Source of the DNA: Gammaproteobacteria bacterium
Lineage (GTDB): Bacteria; Pseudomonadota; Gammaproteobacteria; SZUA-140
DNA length: 64,000 bases
Assembly: GCA_016712635.1 (NCBI GenBank)
Contig: JADJQS010000015.1
Span: 1 to 64,000, forward strand
Direction: 5' to 3'
Program-made: the position numbers and the translations under genes
Notes under the pieces: generated by a model
What the model saw: the letters and a program-made list of their open reading frames with translations, nothing else
What the model was told of the DNA's origin: nothing
Databases searched by the model: none
In this document: positions 21,886 through 31,595 of the stretch, piece by piece
How the letters are laid out: every line of letters starts with the position of its first letter
How positions within the stretch are numbered: position 1 is the first letter of the stretch

Positions 21886-24800
21886 CTAGGGCTGTCCCGC
21901 GGATTGCTTGTACTGCTTTAGCAGCATCCTGAACTGCTCCGGCGTGATCTTCGGCCTGCCGAAGCGCAGCGCTTCGACGGTCACCGCGTTGCGCCGCGCG
22001 ATGCGGTCCGGCGGGTACCGGTCGCGGTCGACGGCGATGAGATCGTAGCTGCCGGCGGGCACGTCGGACGGCAGTTCGACGCGGCCCCGGCCGTCATCGG
22101 CGATGGTCAGCGCGAGCGGCGGCGGCGTCTGCAGCGCCGCCAGTGTCTCGCTGCCGGCGAGATAGAGAAAACCGCCGCGCGCGGTCAACCCGCTGATCGC
22201 GCCCAGGGTGTCGTAGCGGTTCAGCAGGCGCCAGCGCGCGGGGTCGGCAACGTCGTATGCATGGATGCGCGCGCGGTCGGTGACCGCGTACAGGGTGGTG
22301 CCGTCGGGCTTGAGGTCCGTGACCTCTCCGGCCAGCGTGATGCGCGTCAGCTCGCTGATGCCGGTGTCGCCCAGCGCCAGGACGCGCACGCCCTCGCCGG
22401 CCACGGCGATGTAGGCGCGGTCGCCGGCGACGCGCAGTTGCGTGATGTCGCCCGCGACCGGGTGCACGGTCACCGGCCGCGCGCGGCCGTGATCGGGGAC
22501 GGCCGCGACGAGTCCGCTTCCCGGCACGGCGAGATAGAAGCGCCCGTCGGCGTAGGCGGCGGCGCTGATGCGGTCATGGAGCCGGTAGCGTGTCGCCGCG
22601 CGCGTGGCCGGATCATAGAGCGTGACGGCGCGGTCCTCCGTCAGCAGCAGGCGATCAACGGCGAGCTCGATCCCGCGCGCCGGGTGCGCCAGCTTCAGGT
22701 CGTCGATCAGCCGGGCCTGGAACGGATCGGCGATATCGAGCTCGGCCAGCCGCCCGCCGTCGTGCAGGGCATAGGCGCGGTCGCCGAGCGTGACCACCTG
22801 TTCCGCGCCGGCGAGCTCGACGCCGGTCATCCAGGTCGGATTGAGCGGATTCTCGATGTCGAACACCTGCACGCCGGCCGTGCCCTGCGCGACGAAGGCG
22901 AAGCGGTCGTGCAGCGCGACGGCGCGGACCGCATCCTTGCGCGGGTAACCGCCGACGCGGCGCAGCAACGGCGGCTTCGCGGCGTCGAGCACACTGATGC
23001 CGCCCCACCAGTCCATCACATAGACATAATCCCCTGCGAGCTGCACGCCCCAGGCGGCGCCGTCGGTGTCGTATCCACCGACGAGGCGCGGGCGGGCCGG
23101 ATCGGCGACGTCGATCACCTGCACGCCGGCGAGCCAGTCGGCGACGTAGAGGAGGTTGCCGCGGCGGTCGAGTCCGCGCGCGTTGCCGGGCGTGGCGACA
23201 TGGCCGAGCTCGACCGGCGCGGCAGGATTGGTGATATCGAGCACGTAGACGCCGCGGTCGAAGAAGGCGACATAGGCGCGGTCACCGTCGAGCAGCACCT
23301 CTTCCGCCGCGCCGCCGGGATTGAAGCGGCCGAGCTCGCGCGGTGCGCGCGGGTCGCTGATGTCGAACACGAGCATGCCGCTGTCGTCGTCGGCCACGTA
23401 GAGGATGCCGTCGCGCACGCGCAGCGACCACGCCTTGCCGGGCGTGCCGACCTCGGCGAGCGTGCGCGGCGCGCGCGGATCGCTGATGTCGACGACGACG
23501 AATCCGCCGCGATGCGCGGCGAGATAGAGCAAGTTGCCGTCCAGCACCGGCGTGTAGGCGAGTCCGGGCGTTGGCAGTTCGGCGATGCGCGCCGGGCGAC
23601 GCGGGTCGCGCACGTCGAGGATCTGCAGGCCATGGTCGTCATCGGCGACGTAGGCGACGCCGTCGCGCACGACGACGCCCTTCGATGAGCCGTCGGTGTG
23701 GAAGCTCGACAGCAGCACCGGCCGGCGCGCGTCACGGAGGTCGTACAGGTGCAGTCCGGAGAACCAGTCCGCGACATAGGCGATGCCGCCTTCTATATAT
23801 ATACGGCGCTGGCCGCCGAGGTTGACGCCCTGGCCGAAGTCGAGGCCTTCGTTGCCGAGGCGCGGCGGCTCGGGACGGAGGTCGTAGGTGACAAGCTGCG
23901 TCCCGGCGAGCACGGCGGCCGTCCCGGCATCGAAGGCGTAGGCCTGCGCCTGTACCGGCAGGCGCGCGAGCAGGTTGGGGAATTCGGCGCGTGCGACATC
24001 GAGCAGATAGAGCCGGCCGTCGCCGTCGGCGGCTAGGGCGCGCGCGCCGGCCGCAGCGATATGACGCAGCGCGGGGATGCGCCGGAAGCTGCCGATCCAG
24101 CGCGGCGCGGACGGTCCGGCAAGCGCGAAGACAGCCAGGCCCGCGTCGCCGTCGGCGACGTAGAGCCGGCCGTCGTCCACCGCCACGTCGAGCGCGGGTC
24201 CGGTCGTGCGCACGACTGCGGGCGGCGCGGCGGGTTCGGCCGCATTGAACACCTGCACACCCGCATCGCCGGCTGCGACGAAGAGCTGCGTCGCCGTCGC
24301 GGCCAGGCCGCGCGCGGGAGAGGCGAGCGTGATACGCGCGCGCACGACGGGCGGCGTAGCGGTGAGATCGAACTGCAGCAGTTCGCGCTCGAACAGCAGC
24401 CAGGCCTTACCGTTCCCGACGGCGATATCCAGCGGCGCATCCGACATGCGGACACGGGTGTGCAGGCGTGGTGCGGCGGGTGCGGAGACATCGACGAGAA
24501 CGAGCCCGTCCGCTCCGGTCAGGCAGGCCTTGTCACCTGAAAGGCGGATGCGCGACACCGCTCCTGCGAGCGGCAGGCGGGCGATGAGGCGCGGCGTGTC
24601 CGCGGTGTCGACCACCAGCAGCCCTTCGCGGCCGGCGGCGATGAACGCGAGGCCGTCCGCCAGCACCACATCCGTGGCCACCGTGCCGAGCTCCAGCGAT
24701 GCACGCAGGTAGGCGCGCCCGGCGCAAGCAGATAATCTTCCGTGCCGGCGGGGACATCGAGTGTGATCGTGTGCGCCTGGCCGCCGAACACCTTGACCGG

Positions 24801-24935
24801 TCCGTCAGTCTCAGCGGTCGATGCGCCGTGGGCGGCCGCGGCGGCCAGCATCAGCGCGGCGGCGAGCACGGGCGCACGCGCGGAGATCGGGTGGGAATCG
24901 GTGCGTGCCCCGCACGCCGCAGGCATGCGTCGCAT
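21886..24935 (-). CDS. Large secreted LVIVD-repeat beta-propeller protein, one frameshift
   Basis: About 1016 residues after correcting one missing base near 24716-24724. The N-terminus from ATG 24935 has a signal peptide (VLAAALMLAAAAAHGAS). The rest repeats units such as LYVADWLAGVQVIDVADPAR and ILYVADDDSGMLVFDISDPR, i.e. LVIVD repeats at ~42-residue spacing over residues ~90-900. These fold as beta-propellers, often at the cell surface. A short beta-domain and LLKQYKQSAGQP end the chain. Its start overlaps the aldo/keto reductase stop by one base. Role unknown, probably binding or scaffold. Confidence 0.8.
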
Positions 24936-25981
24936 CAGGGACAGGGATTCGAGCGCGCGGCGTGGATCGCCTCGATCTCCGCCAGCACCTCGGCGGACAG
25001 ATCGAGATCAATGCTCGCGATGTCGTCACGCAGCTGTTCCAGCGTGGTGGCGCCGATGATGGTGCTGGTGAGGAACGGGCGCATGTTGACATAGGCGAGC
25101 GCCATCTGCGCCGGGTCGAGGCCGTGGCGGCGCGCCACGTCGACATACGCGCGCACCGCGTGCTGCGCGGCCTCGCCGGTGTAACGCCGGAAGCGGTTGA
25201 ACAGCGTCAGGCGCGCGCCGGCCGGCCGCACACCGTCGAGATATTTACCCGTCAGCACGCCGAAGCCGAGCGGCGAGTAGGCGAGCAGACCCACGGCCTC
25301 GCGATGCGCGAACTCGGCGAGGCCGATCTCGAAGCTGCGGTTGAGCAGGCTGTACGGATTCTGGATGCTGGCGATGCGCGGCCAGCCGCGCTCATCGGCG
25401 AGGCGCAGGAACTGCGCGACGCCCCACGGCGTCTCGTTCGACACGCCGATGTGGCGCACCTTGCCGGCCCGGACCAGGTCGGCGAGCGCGGCGAGCGATT
25501 CCTCGATGGGGACCGGTGCGTCGGCGGCGTCGTGGACATAGCCGAGCCGGCCGAAGGTGTTGGTGCGGCGGTCGGGCCAGTGCAACTGGTAGAGATCGAT
25601 GTAATCGGTGTGCAGGCGTTTCAGGCTCGCATCGAGCGCGGCCTCGATGTTCGCGCGCGTCAGCCGCGTGTTGCCGCCGCGCACATGGTCGAGGTCGTCG
25701 GAGCGGCTCATCGCCTTGGTGGCGAGGATCACGCGATCGCGCTGGCCACGCGCCCTGAGCCAGCTGCCGATGTACTGCTCGGTGCGGCCGCAGGTCTCCG
25801 CCTTCGGCGGCACCGGATACATCTCCGCGGTGTCGATGAAGTTGACGCCGGCCGCGAGCGCGGTGTCGAGCTGCATGTGCGCCTCGCGCTCGCTGTTCTG
25901 CTCGCCGAAGGTCATGGTGCCGAGGCAGATGCGGCTTACCTCGAGATCGGTGCGTCCGAGCCGGGTGTAACGCATGGCCAT
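24935..25981 (-). CDS. Aldo/keto reductase (Tas-like)
   Basis: 348 residues, a TIM-barrel NADP(H)-dependent reductase. The catalytic set is visible: Asp and Tyr in NFIDTAEMYP, Lys in VILATKAMS, His in YQLHWPDR. NADPH-binding residues lie in TSTIIGATTLEQLRDDI. The long insert after the first strands (VPPKAETCGRTEQYIGSW) is typical of the Tas/YajO subgroup. Physiological substrate is unknown. Its stop overlaps the next gene's ATG, so the two genes are translationally coupled. Confidence 0.9.
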   Translation of the reverse strand: MAMRYTRLGRTDLEVSRICLGTMTFGEQNSEREAHMQLDTALAAGVNFIDTAEMYPVPPKAETCGRTEQYIGSWLRARGQRDRVILATKAMSRSDDLDHVRGGNTRLTRANIEAALDASLKRLHTDYIDLYQLHWPDRRTNTFGRLGYVHDAADAPVPIEESLAALADLVRAGKVRHIGVSNETPWGVAQFLRLADERGWPRIASIQNPYSLLNRSFEIGLAEFAHREAVGLLAYSPLGFGVLTGKYLDGVRPAGARLTLFNRFRRYTGEAAQHAVRAYVDVARRHGLDPAQMALAYVNMRPFLTSTIIGATTLEQLRDDIASIDLDLSAEVLAEIEAIHAARSNPCP

Positions 25982-25994
25982 GCTTGCGGCCCGA

Positions 25995-27275
25995 TCAGAG
26001 CTTCGACAGCACCTGCTCGGCGGCGATCAGGGTCTGCTTGATCTCCGCCTGGCCGTGCGCGGCCGACACGAAGCAGGCCTCGTAGGCCGACGGCGCCAGA
26101 TAGATGCCCTGCTCCAGCATGCCGTGGAAGAACAGCCGGAAGCGGTCGATGTTGGAGTTGGTGACCTGGTAGAAATTCTCCACCTTCTCCTCCTCGGTGA
26201 AGAAGACGCCAAACATGCCGCCGACGTAGTTGACGGTGAGCGGGATGTTGAAAGCCTTGGCGCGCGTGAGCAGGCCCTCGGCGATGCGCTTGGTGGTCGC
26301 GCCAAGATTCTCGTAGAAGCTGGGCTGGGTCAGTTCCATCAGCGTGGCGAGTCCGGCGGCGAGCGCGACCGGGTTGCCGGACAGCGTGCCGGCCTGGTAC
26401 ACCGGGCCGAGCGGCGCGAGCTTTTCCATGATCGCACGGCGTCCGCCGAAGGCGCCGACCGGCAGGCCGCCGCCGATGATCTTGCCCAGCGTCGTGAGGT
26501 CGGGCCGGACACCGAAGCGCTGCTGCGCGCCGCCGAGCGCGACGCGGAAGCCGGTCATCACCTCGTCGAAGATCAGCACCGCTTCGTACTTGTCGCACAG
26601 GCTGCGCAGCCCGCTGAGAAAGCCGGCCTTCGGCAGGATGCAGTTCATGTTGCCGGCGACAGGCTCGACGATGATGCAGGCGATCTGGTGTCCCACCTGG
26701 GCGAATACCTCTTCGGTCTTTTCCAGGTCGTTGTACGGCACCGTGATGGTGTGCTCGGCGAGCGCCACCGGCACGCCGGGCGAGGTCGGCACGCCGAGGG
26801 TCAGCGCGCCGGAGCCGGCCTTCACCAGCAGCGAATCGGAATGGCCGTGGTAGCAGCCCTCGAACTTCAGGATCTTGTCGCGCCCGGTGTAGGCGCGCGC
26901 GAGCCGGATCGCGCTCATGGTCGCCTCGGTGCCCGAGCTCACCATGCGCACCATCTCGATGGAGCCCATCAGGCGGCAGATCATGTCCGCCATGCGCGTC
27001 TCGATCTCGGTCGGAGCGCCGAAGCCGAGCCCGTTGTCGACCGCGGCCTTGACCGCGGCGAGCACCTTCGGATGCGCGTGGCCGAGGATCATCGGGCCCC
27101 ATGAACCGACGTAGTCCACGTAACGGCGGTCGTCGACATCGACGATATAGGCGCCTTCGGCGCGCTTGATGAAGACCGGCTCGCCGCCGACGCCGCGGAA
27201 GGCGCGCACCGGCGAATTGACCCCGCCCGGGATAACCCGCTGGGCCTTAACGAACATCTCGTGTGATTGTGTCAT
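25995..27275 (-). CDS. hemL: Glutamate-1-semialdehyde 2,1-aminomutase
   Basis: 426 residues, the normal length. The PLP-binding lysine lies in LTTLGKIIGGGLPVGAFGGR. IPGGVNSPVRAFRGVGGEP and SSGTEATMSAIRLARAYTGR are HemL signatures. It converts glutamate-1-semialdehyde to 5-aminolevulinate in the C5 pathway of haem synthesis. An AAGGAA Shine-Dalgarno precedes ATG 27275. It lies downstream of thiD-thiE on the same strand, separated by the inverted repeat at 27329-27400. Confidence 0.97.
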   Translation of the reverse strand: MTQSHEMFVKAQRVIPGGVNSPVRAFRGVGGEPVFIKRAEGAYIVDVDDRRYVDYVGSWGPMILGHAHPKVLAAVKAAVDNGLGFGAPTEIETRMADMICRLMGSIEMVRMVSSGTEATMSAIRLARAYTGRDKILKFEGCYHGHSDSLLVKAGSGALTLGVPTSPGVPVALAEHTITVPYNDLEKTEEVFAQVGHQIACIIVEPVAGNMNCILPKAGFLSGLRSLCDKYEAVLIFDEVMTGFRVALGGAQQRFGVRPDLTTLGKIIGGGLPVGAFGGRRAIMEKLAPLGPVYQAGTLSGNPVALAAGLATLMELTQPSFYENLGATTKRIAEGLLTRAKAFNIPLTVNYVGGMFGVFFTEEEKVENFYQVTNSNIDRFRLFFHGMLEQGIYLAPSAYEACFVSAAHGQAEIKQTLIAAEQVLSKL

Positions 27276-27328
27276 GGTCGTATTCCTTATATATGTGTCT
27301 GAACCGCGCCCTGCGCCTGCGCGAAATC

Positions 27329-27400
27329 GGGGACAGATTTATTTTTTGGCCAAGTCAGCCCTGTGAATGCAGTACGGTTTCAAAAAATAAATCTGTCCCC
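27329..27400. repeat. Inverted repeat with 20-bp perfect arms
   Basis: GGGGACAGATTTATTTTTTG at 27329-27348 is the exact complement of 27381-27400, with a 32-base loop. It is a longer relative of the 25-bp palindromes. The right arm and loop encode the last residues of thiE, so the element has supplied its stop. Confidence 0.9.
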
Positions 27401-28035
27401 GAATCGGTGGATGCAAACAGGCGCGCATATGGGCGCGCGGCGGCGGCGGGATCCGCGGCGGCGAATACGCCGCTCGCAACCGCCAGCAGGTCGGCCCCGG
27501 CCGCGACCAGGGATTTGCCGTTGTCCGCGGTGATGCCGCCGATCGCGGCGAGCGGGATGTCCAGTTCGGCGCGCGCCCGGCGCAGCAGATCGAGGTCCGC
27601 CCGCACGGCATCGGGCTTGGTCGGCGACGGGAAGAAACTGCCGAAGGCCACGTAATCCGCGCCCGCGCGCGCGGCCGCGTGCGCGAGATCGAGGCGATTA
27701 TAGCAGGAGGCGCCGACGATCATGCGCGGGCCGAGCGCGCCTTTCGCCATGGCCACCGCGGCGTCATCGCGGCCGAGGTGCACACCGGCGGCGCCGATCT
27801 CGCGTGCCAGCGCGACGTCATCGTTGACGATGAGCGGAACACGGCGCGCGCGGCAGAGGGCAGCCAGCCGGGCCAGTTCCTCGCGCCGCGCCGGTGTGAG
27901 TGGCGCCTTGTTGCGGTATTGCACCAGCGCCCCGCCGCCGTCGAGCGCGGCGGCGACGGCGGCGACGAGGCAGCCCGCCTCCAGCCAGCCGGTATCGGCG
28001 ATCAGATAGAGGCCGCACAGCGCGGATGCGCTCAC
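27355..28035 (-). CDS. thiE: Thiamine-phosphate synthase, C-terminus extended by a repeat
   Basis: 226 residues. LVQYRNKAPLTPARREEL, VPLIVNDDVALAREIGAAGV, HLGRDDAAV, DYVAFGSFFPSPTKP and AIGGITADNGKSLVAAGADL are the ThiE motifs for binding HMP-PP and THZ-P. It joins the pyrimidine and thiazole halves of thiamine. GTG start at 28035 overlaps the thiD stop by four bases, so they are coupled. The last ~15 residues (GTDLFFETVLHSQG) are encoded by the repeat and are not part of the conserved enzyme. Confidence 0.93.
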   Translation of the reverse strand: MSASALCGLYLIADTGWLEAGCLVAAVAAALDGGGALVQYRNKAPLTPARREELARLAALCRARRVPLIVNDDVALAREIGAAGVHLGRDDAAVAMAKGALGPRMIVGASCYNRLDLAHAAARAGADYVAFGSFFPSPTKPDAVRADLDLLRRARAELDIPLAAIGGITADNGKSLVAAGADLLAVASGVFAAADPAAAARPYARLFASTDSGTDLFFETVLHSQG

Positions 28036-28841
28036 CGGCCCGGCCCCCGCTCGGACGCGGCCCAGAACAGGCGGTTGGGGATGTACTGCCCCATGCCGAT
28101 GCGATAGCCCTGTTTCAGGGTCTCCCAGGTGTACTCCTGCGCCTCGCGCATGGCGTGCACGGGTTCGGCACCGTGCGCGAGCAGGCCGGCGATCGCCGCG
28201 GCGAGCGTGCAGCCGGAGCCGTGATACGTGCCGGGGAGGCGCTCCCAGGAATAACTGTCGATGAAGCGGCCGTTGCCATACAGGGTATTGACGACGCCAG
28301 GGGTATGCTCATGGGTGCCGGTGATCAGCACGAATTCCACCCCGCGGCCCATAAGGCTGTGGGCGCAGGCCTCGAGGGTGTCGGCATCCGGCGCGAGCTG
28401 GCGCGCCTCGAGGCTGTTCGGTGTCAGCACGGTGGTGAGCGGAAGCAGCAGTTCGACCATCGCGGCGCGGACGTCCTCCGCGGCGAGTTCGGCGCCGCTG
28501 CCCGCGTTGAGCACGGGATCCAGCACCACGGGCAGGCGCGGATAGTCCTTCAGTATGGTGTGTACGGCCTCGACCGCGCCCGTGCTGCCGAGCATCCCGA
28601 GCTTGATGGCCGCCACTTCCATGTCCTCCAGGATCGCGCGGATCTGCTGGATCAGCAGCATCGGATTCACCGGCTCGAAACTCATGAAGCGCTGCGTATC
28701 CTGCACGGTAAGCGCGGTGACGACGGGCGCGGTGTGGCAGCCCATGCTGACCAGTGCCTCGATGTCGGCCTGGATGCCGGCGCCGCCGGTGGGATCGCTG
28801 CCCGAAACGGCGATGACGACAGGGATATTGTGCTGTGCGCC
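28032..28841 (-). CDS. thiD: Hydroxymethylpyrimidine/phosphomethylpyrimidine kinase
   Basis: 269 residues from MGAQHNIPVVIAVSGSDPTG; an upstream start at 28931 is less likely. AVSGSDPTGGAGIQADIEAL, the HTAPVVTALTVQDT segment and the ATP-binding tail GTYHGSGCTLAAAIAGLLA (with the catalytic Cys) are typical ThiD. It phosphorylates HMP twice to give the partner of ThiE, whose gene follows directly. No TPP riboswitch was recognised upstream. Confidence 0.95.
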   Translation of the reverse strand, partial: GAQHNIPVVIAVSGSDPTGGAGIQADIEALVSMGCHTAPVVTALTVQDTQRFMSFEPVNPMLLIQQIRAILEDMEVAAIKLGMLGSTGAVEAVHTILKDYPRLPVVLDPVLNAGSGAELAAEDVRAAMVELLLPLTTVLTPNSLEARQLAPDADTLEACAHSLMGRGVEFVLITGTHEHTPGVVNTLYGNGRFIDSYSWERLPGTYHGSGCTLAAAIAGLLAHGAEPVHAMREAQEYTWETLKQGYRIGMGQYIPNRLFWAASERGPGR

Positions 28842-28975
28842 CATAGTGGCGGATCCGATGTGACTGGAATGGCTGCCGCTGCGGGGCAATCCGGGAGACG
28901 GGACACCGCGCCGCAAACAGATGTCGCCCATTCTAGCACCACGCCGCGCAAAAGGACCGGGGCGTCCCGCGACGG

Positions 28976-29013
28976 AAAATAAAACGCCCGGCAGCCAATG
29001 GCTCTGCCGGGCG
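28976..29013 (-). terminator. Rho-independent terminator
   Basis: Minus-strand stem CGCCCGGCAGAG pairs with CTGCCGGGCG, followed by TTTTATTTTC. It ends transcription of the His-rich protein gene about 60 bases after its stop. Confidence 0.85.
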
Positions 29014-29071
29014 CGGGAGGATACCCCCTCAATAATCCAGACCCGTCCGCGAGCGCGGGCGGGTCAGGTGC

Positions 29072-29632
29072 TCAACCGAATCGGCGCTTCTTGGAATGCT
29101 TGTTATGCTTGCTGTGACGGTTGTGATGGTGCTTCTTATCGAAACCGCGGTTGTTGCAGGACTTCACGGGCGTGCCGCCGTCCGTATTCCCGGCGGTGTC
29201 GTCGGCCGGTTCCTCATCCACGGTGTCCTCGGCGATCTGGAGCAGGCGCAGCGTATCACCGGAGTAGATCTCCATCTCCCCGAGTGTGGACGACTCCGAC
29301 ATCAGCACATACTCCGTAGTGGTGATCATCAGGGGCAATCCGGTGACAGGATCGAACTGGCCGCGAACGGGCATCGTGGTCACCACCACTTTTTCCACCG
29401 CATAGAGCGGGCTCTTCATGGGCGAGAGACCCATCTCCGTCATCACCTCCTGCTTCACCTCTGACAGGAGGCGGTCGTCCGGCGAGGTCACCTCGTAGGC
29501 ATCGGAGGTGGCCGCGTTGAGCCAGATCATGGTGACCGGTTCCGCGGCGTGCGCGGGTCGCAGCAGGGCAAGGGAGAACAGCAGGGGCAGGGCAAAACGC
29601 AGCACGGGATGTATCTGGACTAGGGCATTCAT
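29072..29632 (-). CDS. Exported protein with a His/Lys-rich tail
   Basis: 186 residues with a signal peptide cut after AHAAEP (residues ~30). A compact domain (LSEVKQEVMTEMGLSPMKSP, YVLMSESSTLGEMEIYSGDT) follows, then an acidic linker and a basic tail with many His (DKKHHHNRHSKHNKHSKKRR) from about residue 165. The tail could bind metal ions such as Zn, Ni or Cu, or anchor the protein to the wall or LPS. No family recognised. Well-placed terminator downstream. Confidence 0.6.
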   Translation of the reverse strand: MNALVQIHPVLRFALPLLFSLALLRPAHAAEPVTMIWLNAATSDAYEVTSPDDRLLSEVKQEVMTEMGLSPMKSPLYAVEKVVVTTMPVRGQFDPVTGLPLMITTTEYVLMSESSTLGEMEIYSGDTLRLLQIAEDTVDEEPADDTAGNTDGGTPVKSCNNRGFDKKHHHNRHSKHNKHSKKRRFG

Positions 29633-29752
29633 TTCAAACCTCCATCACATTTCTTGCGGGCGGGTCTCGGCATGCGGGCGGTTGACTAACGTGCTGCCCT
29701 GTAAGAAAGGATAGTGAAATCGTGCCGGAATTATTGTGAGGAGGCGCACACT

Positions 29753-30352
29753 TTATGCGCCGGTGTCGGCAAATGGAAACACCGGCAACGGACGCCGGAG
29801 TGCGAGTTCAGAGGACGCTGATGGGGTGGCGCGGGCGGATGCGCCGGCCGGGCGCAGCTTGGCGCTGAGCTGGCGGGCACGATCCAGGTCGATGGCTTCA
29901 GGGTGGTAGGTGACGCCGCGGAATTCGCCGTCCACGGCGGTCAAGGTGACAAAATAGGTCTGGCCGGCGATGAAGGTGAACTCCCGGGTGGTGCTCATCT
30001 CCTTTATATCGTGTGCCGGACCCCAGGAGGTGTCGGAACGCACCGTGAGCCAGACCGAGCCCGGCTTCATCGTCACCAGGGCGTATTCGCCCTTGGCCAG
30101 GTCGAGCAGGGGGCTGCGATCCGCCTCGATCGTCAAGGCGTTGTCGGCCACGCCCAGATAGCGCTCGGTGCGCGGCCGGATGAAATAGACATGGGCGGTT
30201 TCCGCATCCGGTCCCGCGCTGACGAGCGGGTGGCCGGACTCGAGGCGGCTCGCGGCGCAGCCCGCAAGGGCCACCAGTGCCAGCCACGCGGCCGCGGTGG
30301 CCAGGGCGATTTTCAGGGCGGTTCCGCTCGGGGTTTCGGGTGTGCAGCGCAT
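29753..30352 (-). CDS. DUF2846-type lipoprotein
   Basis: 199 residues from MRCTPETPSGTALKIALATA; an upstream in-frame start is less likely. Signal with a lipobox LALVALAGCAAS (Cys near residue 31). The mature part has AHVYFIRPRTERYLGVADN, ALVTMKPGSVWLTV and GQTYFVTLTAVDGEF, which match the DUF2846 fold, a beta-sandwich often found in outer-membrane lipoproteins. No operon partner; the 336-base region on the right separates it from the divergent prk. Confidence 0.75.
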   Translation of the reverse strand: MRCTPETPSGTALKIALATAAAWLALVALAGCAASRLESGHPLVSAGPDAETAHVYFIRPRTERYLGVADNALTIEADRSPLLDLAKGEYALVTMKPGSVWLTVRSDTSWGPAHDIKEMSTTREFTFIAGQTYFVTLTAVDGEFRGVTYHPEAIDLDRARQLSAKLRPAGASARATPSASSELALRRPLPVFPFADTGA

Positions 30353-30688
30353 ATGGCGCAGATAATCGCATCCCGTCCGCGGCAAGACAAGCCCGATGGC
30401 GCGACCGTGGGCCGATAAGCGGGTGAATGCGCGCGCTTTTCCCGTTAAAACCGGCAAAAATTCCTGCCGGATGCTTGTCAACGCCCCCCCGGTTTGATCC
30501 AATAAGCAACCTATCCGTCATATTTGGGAATCCGTCCCGGTCGTTCCATCGGTTGATCGCCTGTCAGGGGAGGCGTGTCATCCGCCGCCGGGCCGTGCCG
30601 CCGCGACGCACGGCGCCGCCAGCAGTCGGACTGCCCGGTGGCAACGACTTAATTTTAAAAATATTTTTCAATTTCGAGGAGCTGTGCC
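30353..30688. promoter_or_regulatory. Divergent intergenic region upstream of prk
   Basis: 336 bases without a gene. The end next to prk is AT-rich (TTAATTTTAAAAATATTTTT at 30650-30669) with GAGGAG before the prk start, and probably contains the promoter. No CbbR site is evident. Confidence 0.5.
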
Positions 30689-31555
30689 ATGTCAGTGAAA
30701 CATCCCGTCATCGCCGTCACCGGCTCGTCCGGCGCGGGCACCACCACGGTGAAGAACGCCTTCGAGCACCTGTTCCGTCGCCAGGGGGTCAAGGCGGTGA
30801 TCGTCGAGGGAGACGCCTTCCATCGCTATGACCGGCAGGACATGAAGAAGGCTGTCGCGGAGGCGAATGAGCGGGGCGAGACGCTGAGCCACTTCGGACC
30901 CGACGCCAATCTGTTCGACAAGATCGAGGAGCTCTTCCGCACCTACAGCGAGACGGGCAAGGGCCGCGTGCGGAAATACCTGCACGACGAGGTCGAGGCC
31001 GCCCCCTACAAGCAGTCGCCGGGCACCTTCACGCCGTGGGAGGAGATCGCGGCCAGTTCCGATCTGCTGTTCTATGAGGGACTGCACGGCGGCGTGGTGA
31101 ACGACAAGGTGGACGTCGCGCGCTGGGTCGACCTGCTGATCGGCGTGGTGCCGATCGTCAACCTCGAGTGGATCCAGAAGATCCATCGCGACACCTCGTC
31201 GCGCGGCTACTCGGCGGAGGCGGTGACCGATACCATCCTGCGGCGCATGCCGGACTACGTCAACACCATCACCCCGCAGTTCTCGCGCACGGACATCAAC
31301 TTCCAGCGCGTGTCGGTGGTCGATACCTCCAACCCGTTCATCGCGCGCGACATCCCGACGCCGGACGAGAGCCTGGTGGTGATCCGCTTCCGCTATCCCG
31401 AGAAGCACGACTTCCCGTACTACCTGTCGATGATCAAGGATTCCTGGATGTCGCGCCCCAACACCATCGTGACGCCGGGCGGCAAGATGGGGCTCGCGAT
31501 GGAGATCATCCTGCAGCCGATCATTCACGAGATGATGGAAAGAAAGCGCGGCTGA
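30689..31555 (+). CDS. prk: Phosphoribulokinase
   Basis: 288 residues, the size of proteobacterial class I PRK. Walker A is GSSGAGTTT (12-20). VEGDAFHRYDR, ISHFGPDANLF-like TLSHFGPDANLFDKIEELF and LFYEGLHGG (Walker B region) carry the sugar- and metal-binding residues. It phosphorylates ribulose-5-phosphate to RuBP, the substrate of the RuBisCO encoded at 57.5-59.4 kb. GAGGAG precedes the ATG by eight bases. It stands alone, 26 kb from cbbLS. Confidence 0.97.
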   Translation: MSVKHPVIAVTGSSGAGTTTVKNAFEHLFRRQGVKAVIVEGDAFHRYDRQDMKKAVAEANERGETLSHFGPDANLFDKIEELFRTYSETGKGRVRKYLHDEVEAAPYKQSPGTFTPWEEIAASSDLLFYEGLHGGVVNDKVDVARWVDLLIGVVPIVNLEWIQKIHRDTSSRGYSAEAVTDTILRRMPDYVNTITPQFSRTDINFQRVSVVDTSNPFIARDIPTPDESLVVIRFRYPEKHDFPYYLSMIKDSWMSRPNTIVTPGGKMGLAMEIILQPIIHEMMERKRG

Positions 31556-31567
31556 CCCGCGGGGCCT

Positions 31568-31585
31568 GTCCGCCGCCCGGCGGAC
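31568..31585. terminator. Possible bidirectional hairpin between prk and the SPOR gene
   Basis: GTCCGCC and GGCGGAC pair around GCCC, extended by flanking CCT/GGG bases. No U tract is present, so it may only be an RNA-stabilising hairpin. Confidence 0.4.
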
Positions 31586-31595
31586 GGGCAGAGCC

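Noticed and set aside
22261..23688. Long plus-strand frame opposite the propeller gene
   Set aside because: It is the GC-rich antisense shadow of the LVIVD repeats, with repetitive Arg/Asp/Val composition and no start signal.
28842..29071. TPP riboswitch upstream of thiD
   Set aside because: No THI-box core was found; the region holds the terminator of the next gene.
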